64,000 nucleotides of DNA from G965277745 sp965277745 (GTDB lineage Bacteria > Pseudomonadota > Gammaproteobacteria > Cardiobacteriales > Cardiobacteriaceae). This document shows positions 44,523 to 51,911 of this stretch, one piece after another. Numbering within the stretch: position 1 is the stretch's first letter; each line of letters begins with the position of its first letter. The stretch is from NCBI GenBank assembly GCA_965277745.1, contig OZ255837.1:2297230-2361229 (forward strand), written 5' to 3'. The notes under the pieces were generated by a model, which searched no databases, was not told the origin of the DNA, and saw nothing but the letters and a program-made list of their open reading frames with translations. Made by a program: the position numbers and the translations under genes.

Positions 44523-46754
44523 ATGAAAAAGACCAAAAGTACAAGTTTTTTACAGCATTATGGCCCTAAGTTACTGGGCAAAGGCTACTCTATCGTTCCC
44601 ATCAAACCCGGTTTTAAGTTCCCCAAGGGGCTGCCGGGCTGGGAAACGATGCAAGCCAACAAAGACCACTTGAAGCGGTGGCTGTCCAATGGCTTTGCCA
44701 ATGGGGGCGTGGGTGTTTTGACCAAATACACCCCGGCAATCGACCTGGATGTACAAGACTTGGAAATTCTGCAATTGTTGCTTGCATGGTGCGAAAGACA
44801 CCTCGGCAAAACGGTTCAACGAGTCGGCAGTGCCCCAAAGATTCTCCTGGTCTATCGTACCGATAATCCTTTCACCAAGGTTGCCAGCAAGACCTATGAA
44901 GACTTCCTGGGTTTGCAACACCGAACCGAAATTCTTGGCGATGGCCAACAGTTTGTCGCCTTCGCCATACATCCGGGCACCGGCAACCCTTACAAGTGGG
45001 TGACCGAACAAAACCTTGTCGATATTCGGCAAGATCAACTGCCTTGTATCACTGTAGAGCAAGCCCAGGCACTCATTGATTATTTTGAAAGTATCGTCCC
45101 CGAAGACTGGAAAATTGTAGAAAAGGGGCAATCCGGCCGGCTGAGAGATGACGGGATTGCCGATTCGGAACGCGTGTTAGCCAATCTCAAGCCCAAGGTC
45201 AATGTCTCAACCGAACGACTCAAGGCAGCATTGGAAGATGTGGACGCTGAAGACTACCACCAATGGGTAAGGGTGGGCATGGCGTTGTATCATCAGCACG
45301 ACGGCGATACAACAGGCTTTGAACTGTGGGATGAGTGGAGCCGGACAAGCAGTAAATACAACGCCCACGAGATGAAAGCCAAGTGGCAGACCTTCGAAGC
45401 CAACTTATTGCGTCAAGAGCCGGTCACGGCGGCCACCATCCTACGCATGGCAAGAGCCGCCAAGGATAAGGAACAAGGTGACTTGGTAGGCGTTTTCCTG
45501 GACCGCTATATCTACGTTCAAGACGGCGATCGGGTGTGTGATTTGAGTAAACCGCCCCACTGCTGCTTATCCAGACTAAACGAATTCAAAAACCGCACGG
45601 CCAATGTGCGCCATGAGATACCCGCTCCCACGGCGAAAGACCCGGACAAGACCAGACTAGACCCGGTATGGAAGGCCTGGCTGGTGCAGCCTAAACGCCA
45701 AGCCGCTGAAGGTACGGTTTATGAGCCTAAAAATGGACGGGTAATCACCGACAACTACGGGCTTGACTGGATCAATGAATTCCATATGCCGGAATTTGCC
45801 GAAACTGCAAGCCGCGATGAATTAGCAGTATTCTTCGACCACATGAAATACCTGTTCCCCAACCGTGATGAACGCGAGTGGTTCATAAGCTGGATGGGCT
45901 TTTGTATGCAGTACCCGGAACACCGCTGCAAGGTTGTTCCTCTGCACGTATCGGTTGCCCACGGCACGGGGCGCGGATGGGTGGTCGAGTTACTGGGCAA
46001 TTTGCTGGGGCAATGGAATTGCAGCAAAACCAAGATGGACACGCTATCCGGGGAAGGCAGCGCGGGGGCCTACCAGGATTATCTGCATAAAAGTCTGGTC
46101 TGCTCGATCGAAGAGGTCCGGGAGAGCAACAAGCGATTCCAGATATCCGACAAGATCAGAAGCCTGCTGACCGATCCATACCTGGAAGTCAACCTGAAAT
46201 ATGGCGGCAAAAAGACGCAACGGGTGTTTACCAACTTCTTTTTCATGTCCAACCACCCCGATGCGTTGGTCCTGACAACGCAAGACAGGCGCATCAACGT
46301 CTTTTTCGGCCCTGACGATCCAAAGGACAGTAATTACTATAACCGTCTCTACGCATGGCTCGAAACAGACGGCGTAACCCAACTTTACAATTACCTGATA
46401 AAGCGTGATCTGACCGGTTTTAACTGGAAGCAGTCGATGGGCACGGAAGCTCGTACACGCATGATTCGCAACAACCGGACGGAAACGGAGACCCTGTTTT
46501 GGGAATTGATGAAGGACCCGCCCTATCCAGCCATGACATTCCGGCAGATCATCCGGGAAATGCTGAAGTTATCCGACAAAGACGTATTCGACAGCGATAT
46601 CGAGGAAGGTCAGTTGACCAAACTGCTACAACATCACGCACAACAAGAAATTTTAAAAATTGAAGGAAAAAAACAACGCCCCTGGATTTTACTTAAGGAT
46701 AAGAAAATGGACAACAACGAAATCAGAGAGGCGGTCAAACATTGTGGACTGTAA
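44523..46754 (+). CDS. Phage primase-polymerase with SF3-like helicase domain
   Basis: 743 residues. The N-terminus is a bifunctional prim-pol domain (GYSIVPIKPGFKFPKGLPGW; catalytic AIDLDVQDLE; RTEILGDGQQFVAFAIHPGT). A PriCT-like segment follows (LEDVDAEDYHQWVRVGMALY). The C-terminal DUF5906/helicase-like part has a P-loop region LHVSVAHGTGRGWVVELLGN in which the usual GKS/GKT Lys is replaced (GTGRGW, residues 481-486), then LVCSIEEVRESNKRFQ as Walker B/sensor. It primes and unwinds for the phage polymerase encoded on the left arm. Long 440-bp regulatory stretch behind it. Confidence 0.9.
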   Translation: MKKTKSTSFLQHYGPKLLGKGYSIVPIKPGFKFPKGLPGWETMQANKDHLKRWLSNGFANGGVGVLTKYTPAIDLDVQDLEILQLLLAWCERHLGKTVQRVGSAPKILLVYRTDNPFTKVASKTYEDFLGLQHRTEILGDGQQFVAFAIHPGTGNPYKWVTEQNLVDIRQDQLPCITVEQAQALIDYFESIVPEDWKIVEKGQSGRLRDDGIADSERVLANLKPKVNVSTERLKAALEDVDAEDYHQWVRVGMALYHQHDGDTTGFELWDEWSRTSSKYNAHEMKAKWQTFEANLLRQEPVTAATILRMARAAKDKEQGDLVGVFLDRYIYVQDGDRVCDLSKPPHCCLSRLNEFKNRTANVRHEIPAPTAKDPDKTRLDPVWKAWLVQPKRQAAEGTVYEPKNGRVITDNYGLDWINEFHMPEFAETASRDELAVFFDHMKYLFPNRDEREWFISWMGFCMQYPEHRCKVVPLHVSVAHGTGRGWVVELLGNLLGQWNCSKTKMDTLSGEGSAGAYQDYLHKSLVCSIEEVRESNKRFQISDKIRSLLTDPYLEVNLKYGGKKTQRVFTNFFFMSNHPDALVLTTQDRRINVFFGPDDPKDSNYYNRLYAWLETDGVTQLYNYLIKRDLTGFNWKQSMGTEARTRMIRNNRTETETLFWELMKDPPYPAMTFRQIIREMLKLSDKDVFDSDIEEGQLTKLLQHHAQQEILKIEGKKQRPWILLKDKKMDNNEIREAVKHCGL

Positions 46755-47194
46755 AGGTGGCGTCACGGTGGCAGTTAAAAAAGTAAGTGCCACCCAATTT
46801 TTTATATATTTTTCAAATAGATAAATAAAAAAAGTGGCAGGTGGCACTTATTTTTTATCTATACGTAAGGGGGAAACCACGCCGTGTGTATTTTTATATT
46901 TATATATATGTTTTAGGGGGGTGCCACCCGCCACCTGAAGCAAGAAAATGGCATAAGTATATGTTGTAAAATAGGTTTTTCGCTAACACTTAAAAAAATT
47001 GGTGTCCCTTCAGTGACACCCTTCAAATCTAAGGAAAGATAAGTAGATGAAATTAAAATACTTTTTTAAAAAAACACCCTCCGGGATGGAAGACCGTGTG
47101 CTGCCCCCCTTAGCCAGGATCAACGCTGTGACGCACTGCGTCACGCATCGCCTCGAAAATGACGCATCCACTGACCAACCGACGGAGGTAGACC
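46755..47194. promoter_or_regulatory. AT-rich stretch with GGTGGCAC repeats and hairpins
   Basis: No gene. TAAGTGCCACC (46784-46794) and GGTGGCACTTA (46840-46850) form a perfect 11-bp stem with a 45-bp AT-rich loop and a T run behind it, a possible terminator of the primase operon. GTGCCACC recurs at 46921-46928, GGTGGC in the first 20 bp, and AAGTGGCAGGTGGCACTT is an internal palindrome. A second hairpin GGTGTC-CCTTCAGT-GACACC lies at 47001-47020. Repeats plus AT tracts could be an origin, operator array or leader of the Mor-like gene. Confidence 0.5.
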
Positions 47195-47563
47195 TTGAGC
47201 GTGTTGCATGAAATAGCGGAAATCGTAGGCCCCGAACAGGCCATCAAACTTGGGCAATCCATGGGTGGGGCCAGAGTTTATTTTCCTGTTAAAGCAGCCC
47301 ATGACCACCCATTGACCCTTGTGCTGGGTGTAGATGACGCACAGAGGCTATGTGACAACTACACGGGCGACACCCTGTACCTGCCCAGCAAGACGCAATT
47401 CAAACGGATCAGAAACGACCTGATCAGGAATGAATACTACAAACTGAACGGTGTGAAGGGTTTTTGTCGGGCTGACTTCTTGGCGATCAAGTATGGACTA
47501 AGTCGTCGGAATATTTTGTATATAATCAACCCGCCCGGTACAAGCAATACTACTGCTGCTTAA
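47195..47563 (+). CDS. Mor-like transcription activator, TTG start
   Basis: 122 residues. The domain pattern IVGPEQAIKLGQSMGGARVY, FP and then LGVDDAQRLCDNYTGDTLYL, PSKTQFKRIRNDLIRNEYYK, with the HTH DFLAIKYGLSRRNILYII, is that of Mor/C activators of Mu-like phages. TTG at 47195 is chosen because GGAGG (47184-47188) is 6 bp upstream; GTG at 47201 would be 12 bp away. It probably turns on the late (lysis/head) genes at promoters to the right. It converges with the NYN gene, whose 3' end lies 12 bp away. Confidence 0.82.
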   Translation: MSVLHEIAEIVGPEQAIKLGQSMGGARVYFPVKAAHDHPLTLVLGVDDAQRLCDNYTGDTLYLPSKTQFKRIRNDLIRNEYYKLNGVKGFCRADFLAIKYGLSRRNILYIINPPGTSNTTAA

Positions 47564-47574
47564 AGCGTTTTTAG

Positions 47575-48192
47575 CTACCAGTTATCCGGTTTTTTGAAGT
47601 TTGTTCCGGGTATGGAATTAGGGAGCTGGGATTTTTCCAGCACGCTATTTCGTATTGTTCTTGTAAAATGCGCGTGTTGTTCAAGCTGTTTCGAAGTTTT
47701 TTGCCCGGGAGTAATGAGACCCAATATTTTGTCTGGATGATGTTTACGAATCAAACGCATTGATTCCGCCATGTCACTGTCATTCGAAACAATGACGCCA
47801 CAATCGAACGCATCAAGCCATGCGTCGTTCATCAGATGTACGGCGAGATTGACATCCGAACCCTTTTCTTCCGTTTTAATGACTTCAACGGTGTTCGGCG
47901 GCGGCTTGGCCTTGCACATTCTTGTCTTATGCTGCAGAAAATGGCCGTAATGAATTCTGATTTCAGGTATATAGGCTTTAATGGCCATCAAGTAGACTTG
48001 CTGACGAAGCAGTGCCGATTCATCATCGGGTCTTGGTCTTATGTGTGCGGTGAAATAATGTATCCCCGTGATTCGATTATGGGATTTCAGAAGGCGTTGA
48101 AAGAGTTTTTTCAGATCAAGCCATTTGTACCGACTATTTTTCAAGCATCTATAATAAAGGTTGAAACCATCAATATAGAGCGCGGTTTTCAT
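47575..48192 (-). CDS. NYN-domain protein (PIN-like, LabA-type)
   Basis: 205 residues. NYN motifs: TALYIDGFNLYYRCLKNS (first Asp and Asn), TEEKGSDVNLAVHLMNDAWL (Asp), FDCGVIVSNDSDMAESMRLI (paired Asp). These acidic residues fit a metal-dependent RNase of the PIN/NYN fold. It is transcribed opposite to its neighbours, between the regulation and lysis modules, and looks like an accessory moron. A role in phage exclusion or RNA processing is possible but unproven. Confidence 0.85.
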   Translation of the reverse strand: MKTALYIDGFNLYYRCLKNSRYKWLDLKKLFQRLLKSHNRITGIHYFTAHIRPRPDDESALLRQQVYLMAIKAYIPEIRIHYGHFLQHKTRMCKAKPPPNTVEVIKTEEKGSDVNLAVHLMNDAWLDAFDCGVIVSNDSDMAESMRLIRKHHPDKILGLITPGQKTSKQLEQHAHFTRTIRNSVLEKSQLPNSIPGTNFKKPDNW

Positions 48193-48212
48193 GGTTTGTG
48201 AAAATGCACCTT

Positions 48213-48242
48213 CAAAAAAGCAGAGGCTCCTTGCGGAGCCTC
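48213..48242 (-). terminator. Terminator-like hairpin in the NYN leader
   Basis: On the minus strand GAGGCTCC-GCAA-GGAGCCTC then TGCTTTTTT. A perfect 8-bp stem with a T run ends 20 bp before the NYN start codon. It either shields NYN from upstream transcripts or acts as an attenuator in its leader. Confidence 0.7.
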
Positions 48243-48404
48243 GCGGCCTGCGGCGAAGCCAGCAGGGGGGGTACGCTGATAGTAATAACTAACATTATAT
48301 TTGTAAAGTTAAAAAATTTTAATATTTATGAGCCGTCAGAAAGCTATTGAATACCCATACCCAAACTGAGTACTCAAAAGTGCGGGGCTTTTTTATTTTC
48401 AACC

Positions 48405-48426
48405 AACCGCCTTCGGGCGGTTTTTT
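48405..48426 (+). terminator. Intrinsic terminator
   Basis: CCGCC-TTCG-GGCGG stem (48407-48420) followed by TTTTTT. There is no clear protein gene directly upstream on this strand, so it may end a small RNA or read-through from the Mor-like gene. Confidence 0.8.
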
Positions 48427-48447
48427 ATGCCTGTAATTTACGCCCAC

Positions 48448-48465
48448 AAGTGCAATTTTGCACCT
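48448..48465. repeat. 18-bp repeat with inverted core, copy 1
   Basis: AAGTGCAATTTTGCACCT; core GTGCAA-TT-TTGCAC is an inverted repeat. Identical copies at 55115-55132 and 60962-60979. This one is 65 bp before the endolysin start. Confidence 0.8.
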
Positions 48466-48529
48466 TAACAATTCTGAGCATCCCAAACATTCTAGGGCAT
48501 AAACCGCAATTCTATCCAGGAAAAACTCG

Positions 48530-48916
48530 ATGACCTACAAACTGGGAAAACGCTCCTACCAACGTCTTGAGGGGGTACACCCCGATCTTGTGCGCGTAGT
48601 TGAACGGGCAATCGAGATCACGGAAGTCGATTTTACCGTGCTGGAAGGCTTGAGAACCATTGTGCGGCAGAAAAAACTATTTGCTGCGGGAGCGAGCAAA
48701 ACCATGCGCAGCCGCCATCTTACCGGCCACGCCGTCGACCTCGGCGCGTATGTGGATGGCCGCATCGACTGGAGCTGGCCGCCCTACCACCGGATTGCCG
48801 CGGCGATGAAACAGGCCGCAAAAGAATTGGCAGTACCCATTACCTGGGGCGGGGATTGGCGGAAATTCCCCGATGGGCCGCACTACCAGCTGCAATGGGA
48901 GCATTACCCGGCATGA
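48530..48916 (+). CDS. Endolysin, M15-type L,D/D,D-peptidase
   Basis: 128 residues. The N-terminus (YKLGKRSYQRLEGVHPDLVR, VVERAIEIT) and the zinc ligands in MRSRHLTGHAVDLGAY and DGPHYQLQWEH mark a peptidase M15 endolysin that cuts peptidoglycan cross-links. It has no signal peptide and needs the holin-like protein encoded next. Start has no strong ribosome site but CAGGAAAA precedes it. Confidence 0.93.
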   Translation: MTYKLGKRSYQRLEGVHPDLVRVVERAIEITEVDFTVLEGLRTIVRQKKLFAAGASKTMRSRHLTGHAVDLGAYVDGRIDWSWPPYHRIAAAMKQAAKELAVPITWGGDWRKFPDGPHYQLQWEHYPA

Positions 48917-49158
48917 AGCAGGCACCCTGGAAAATCAGGCGGCGAATTATCATCGTGACCTTGTCGCTGTGCGCCTTTGTGGTGATTTATCTTCTTTTTC
49001 GGGGGGCGGATACCCGTTTGCACGAGACACTGGCCAATGGCGCTTTTTTCCTGGCGGGCTCGGTGATCGGAGCGTATGTCTTCGGCGCCGCGTGGGACGA
49101 TAAAAACAGTATGGGGATGCAACAGCATCGGCCGATCGAGTATGAGCAGACTGATTAA
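48913..49158 (+). CDS. Holin-like small membrane protein
   Basis: 81 residues from ATG 48913, overlapping the endolysin stop (ATGA). A basic start (MKQAPWKIRRR) precedes TM1 (IIIVTLSLCAFVVIYLLF) and TM2 (ANGAFFLAGSVIGAYVFGAA), with a polar C-terminus. Size, topology and place between endolysin and Rz fit a class II holin or a membrane partner of lysis. Confidence 0.72.
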   Translation: MKQAPWKIRRRIIIVTLSLCAFVVIYLLFRGADTRLHETLANGAFFLAGSVIGAYVFGAAWDDKNSMGMQQHRPIEYEQTD

Positions 49159-49561
49159 ATTATGGCCGGTTTACGGCATGCTCGTTGTAGCGGCCATAGC
49201 CTATTACAAAGGGCATGCGCATGGACTGGACAAGGCGCATCTTGCCTGTTCTCTTGAGCGGCAAGCTGCTGTCGCCAGTGCGCTTGCACGCAGCGAAGCC
49301 GCTCAAAATATCAATCGGAAAATTGCGGACGCCTACCATAATGACAGCGCAAAAGCCAAGGCGGAAATACGGGTCGTTGAAAAAGAGGTAATACGTTATG
49401 TGGAGGACAAACATCGCGGCAATGATGGCTGCAACCTGGATGCTGACGGCGTGCGCCTCATCAACGACCTTATCGACATCGCCAATGGTGAATCAGCCAA
49501 AGATCGACCGCGCGTTGCTACAGCGATGTCCCAAGCTGCCGTTGCTGGGCGGAGGCAATGA
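49142..49561 (+). CDS. Rz-like i-spanin
   Basis: 139 residues from ATG 49142 (MSRLIKLWPVYGMLVVAAIA). One N-terminal TM helix, then a charged coiled coil (NINRKIADAYHNDSAKAKAE). Topology fits an inner-membrane spanin that links to Rz1 for outer membrane disruption. The Rz1 gene is nested in its second half in another frame. Confidence 0.85.
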   Translation: MSRLIKLWPVYGMLVVAAIAYYKGHAHGLDKAHLACSLERQAAVASALARSEAAQNINRKIADAYHNDSAKAKAEIRVVEKEVIRYVEDKHRGNDGCNLDADGVRLINDLIDIANGESAKDRPRVATAMSQAAVAGRRQ

Positions 49562-49691
49562 AGCTGAGATGATTTTTTGGGTGAAGACGGTGATTGGCTT
49601 GTACGGAGATTGCCGCAGAAAACACAAGGCATTATCCGATTCCGTGAATGGCATAGAAAATCAAGGACATTCGTATGCGCGCAGAAAATGA
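49398..49691 (+). CDS. Rz1-like o-spanin lipoprotein
   Basis: 97 residues with lipobox MLTAC (Cys 19) after a short signal peptide. Starts inside the Rz gene in the +1 frame and ends 130 bp beyond it. The mature start is Ser/Thr-rich. Lipoprotein half of the spanin pair; confirms an outer membrane in the host. Confidence 0.85.
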   Translation: MWRTNIAAMMAATWMLTACASSTTLSTSPMVNQPKIDRALLQRCPKLPLLGGGNEAEMIFWVKTVIGLYGDCRRKHKALSDSVNGIENQGHSYARRK

Positions 49692-49953
49692 TTATCACCA
49701 ATGGCACCTGGACAAGACCGTCAGTATCGGCCATATCATAAGCACCGTGGCTATTGCCTTGTCGGTTTTTTCCTGGGCTTTGGTCATGGATAAACGGATT
49801 GAGAAGAATGCACAAAGTATCGAGTTCCTTGCGCAAAATCATGAGCGTCTCGAACAGCGTGTCGATGCCACACGTAACGAGATCAGGCAAGACCTACGGG
49901 CCATAAACGCCAAGCTGGACAGATTGATTGAACAAAGAATTGAAGGTAATTGA
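49675..49953 (+). CDS. Phage membrane protein with coiled coil
   Basis: 92 residues. TM segment SIGHIISTVAIALSVFSWAL then a coiled coil (ERLEQRVDATRNEIRQDLRA). Similar small proteins stand before the terminase of Mu-like phages. Function unknown. Confidence 0.7.
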   Translation: MRAENDYHQWHLDKTVSIGHIISTVAIALSVFSWALVMDKRIEKNAQSIEFLAQNHERLEQRVDATRNEIRQDLRAINAKLDRLIEQRIEGN

Positions 49954-50486
49954 TGGCTAAAGCAATTGACTGGCTTGGCGTGGAAACCGAGTATCGCGCA
50001 AACCTCAGATCCTTACGCAAGATTGCCACCGAGTTTGGCACGTCCGAGGGCACCATACGCCGTAGAGCCAAGCAACATGGCTGGGTCCGTGACGGTGCAA
50101 TGGTCAAGCGTGAACGGGTCAAAGCCTATTTTGCCGGTAAGCCGACCCCCGAAGTAGCCAGCCAACCAGAAGCCGTGGCTAAAGCCATTGATGAAGCAGC
50201 TATTGAAGACATCAAGGACATGGGCACAGGCCTGGAAAATGCCCGGTTAGCCTTGGAAATTGCCAACAAGGCATTGAAGGTTCTGGCTGAAGACGAACAG
50301 TACATCCACTTGATGGTTCAGGATGCCCGGAACCTGAAGGTATTGACGGAGGCCAACCGCCACAACGTTGAAGTTATTCGCCGTATCCGCGGGCTAGATG
50401 ACCAGATACCTGATAACACCATCAACCTGTCCGACGCTGATGAAGCAATCATAGAGCGATATATCGATGCACACACCACCCAATAA
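49953..50486 (+). CDS. Terminase small subunit-like HTH protein
   Basis: 177 residues from ATG 49953 (MAKAIDWLGVETEYRANLRS), overlapping the previous stop. HTH: LRKIATEFGTSEGTIRRRAK. Then a long helical part ending ADEAIIERYIDAHTTQ. Position directly before the large terminase and domain layout fit a DNA-recognition small subunit. Confidence 0.8.
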   Translation: MAKAIDWLGVETEYRANLRSLRKIATEFGTSEGTIRRRAKQHGWVRDGAMVKRERVKAYFAGKPTPEVASQPEAVAKAIDEAAIEDIKDMGTGLENARLALEIANKALKVLAEDEQYIHLMVQDARNLKVLTEANRHNVEVIRRIRGLDDQIPDNTINLSDADEAIIERYIDAHTTQ

Positions 50487-51909
50487 ATCACAGTTTTATC
50501 AAGCGGTGTTACGCGATGACCTATCCAGCTTCATTCAATGCACCTTCGCCACAGTAGACCCCGGTACAAAGTATCTGCACAACTGGCATGTTGATCTGAT
50601 TGCCGAATACTTGAAGGCTTGTACTGAACGAGACATCAAACGGCTGATTATCAACATACCGCCCCGCTATCTGAAGTCTATTTCTGTGTCTGTGGCCTGG
50701 CCTGCCTGGGTATTGGGCCACGACCCCGGTAGCAAGTTCCTGGTTTCCAGTTATTCAGACAAGCTCTCTCTGAAGCACAGTGTTGATTGTCGGTTGGTGG
50801 TTCAAACCCCTTGGTACAAGCAAGTATTCCCAAAGGTTCAACTGGTCAAAGATCAGAACGAAAAATCGAAGTTTGTCACCACTGCCAGAGGACACCGCAT
50901 AGCAACCAGCACAGGCGGCACAGCCACAGGCGAGGGCGGTGATTTTTTGATTGTCGATGATCCACACAATCCCCGCCAAGCGGAAAGTGCCGTAGAGCGT
51001 GAAAAAACCTTGGAATGGTTTGACCGAACTTACTACAGCCGTTTAAACGACAAGAAAAATGGTGTGATTGTGGTGGTTATGCAACGGTTGCACGAGAAAG
51101 ACTTATCCGGTCACCTGCTTTCACAAGGTGGCTGGGAACATCTAAAAATTCCTGCCGTAGCTGAATCCAAAACCGTCTATGACTTTGGCGGAATAGTCTG
51201 TATTCGTCCGGTTGGTGACATCCTGCACCCTGAACGCGAAAACACCAAGGAAATTGACAAGAACAAGAAAGCCCTTGGCACTTACGGATATGCAGGACAA
51301 TATCAACAAGAACCCGTTCCAGTCGAAGGCGGCATGATTAAAAAGCCGTGGGTGCGATATTACAAAATACCGCCGGCTAACCCTATCCGAATTGTCCAGT
51401 CATGGGATACCGCGTACAAGCCCAATCAAATCAATGATCCGTCCGTTTGCACCACATGGGCAGAAACCAAGTTGGCGTATTACCTGTTGGATGTTTGGCG
51501 TGATCGGGTGGAGTACCCCCGCCTGAAAGCAACGGTTAAGAGTTTGGCCGCGAAATGGCATCCCACTGCCATTTTGATTGAAGACAAGGCTAGCGGTCAG
51601 TCTTTGATCCAGGAGCTGAAGGCGCACACCAAACTACCCACCATTGCCGTCAACCCTGAAAACGACAAACTGACCCGTATGTCTGCCCAGTCCGCCAAGT
51701 TTGAGGCCGGCAAGGTCTTTATTCCCGAGTCGGCGCCATGGTTACCGGACTTCGAGAAAGAGTTATTCACCTTCCCGTTGGCTGAACACGACGATCAAGT
51801 AGACAGTACCAGTCAATTCCTGAACTGGGCAGCCGGCAATCAACAAGACTATGAATACACCCCGGTCAAGGCTGGCGGTAATGTGTTTGCACGCAGGGGG
51901 GCGTGGTAA
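50467..51909 (+). CDS. Terminase large subunit
   Basis: 480 residues. The ATPase has the atypical Walker A IINIPPRYLKSISVS, Walker B DFLIVDDPHN and coupling motif VVVMQRLHEKDLSGH. The C-terminal RNase H-like nuclease has IVQSWDTAYKPN, AILIEDKASGQ and EHDDQVDSTSQF with the metal-binding Asp/Glu set. It packages DNA into the Mu-like prohead. Its start overlaps the small subunit by 20 bp. Confidence 0.95.
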   Translation: MHTPPNKSQFYQAVLRDDLSSFIQCTFATVDPGTKYLHNWHVDLIAEYLKACTERDIKRLIINIPPRYLKSISVSVAWPAWVLGHDPGSKFLVSSYSDKLSLKHSVDCRLVVQTPWYKQVFPKVQLVKDQNEKSKFVTTARGHRIATSTGGTATGEGGDFLIVDDPHNPRQAESAVEREKTLEWFDRTYYSRLNDKKNGVIVVVMQRLHEKDLSGHLLSQGGWEHLKIPAVAESKTVYDFGGIVCIRPVGDILHPERENTKEIDKNKKALGTYGYAGQYQQEPVPVEGGMIKKPWVRYYKIPPANPIRIVQSWDTAYKPNQINDPSVCTTWAETKLAYYLLDVWRDRVEYPRLKATVKSLAAKWHPTAILIEDKASGQSLIQELKAHTKLPTIAVNPENDKLTRMSAQSAKFEAGKVFIPESAPWLPDFEKELFTFPLAEHDDQVDSTSQFLNWAAGNQQDYEYTPVKAGGNVFARRGAW

Positions 51910-51911
51910 TC

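Larger units (their letters stand above)
48243..48529. promoter_or_regulatory. Intergenic region between NYN and the lysis genes
   Basis: Contains ATTATA (48295-48300), a minus-strand TATAAT -10 that could serve NYN. A plus-strand terminator lies at 48405-48426, then one copy of the 18-bp repeat at 48448-48465. A tiny frame MSRQKAIEYPYPN starts at 48328, without support. A short transcript ending at the terminator is possible. Confidence 0.4.

Noticed and set aside
33480..47087. 17-bp match AAACACCCTCCGGGAT(A/G) region at 33481-33496 and 47072-47087
   Set aside because: The match does not extend, and an identity of this length by chance in 64 kb is quite possible. One copy is the ribosome-site region of an IS630 transposase. 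No att-site logic supports it.
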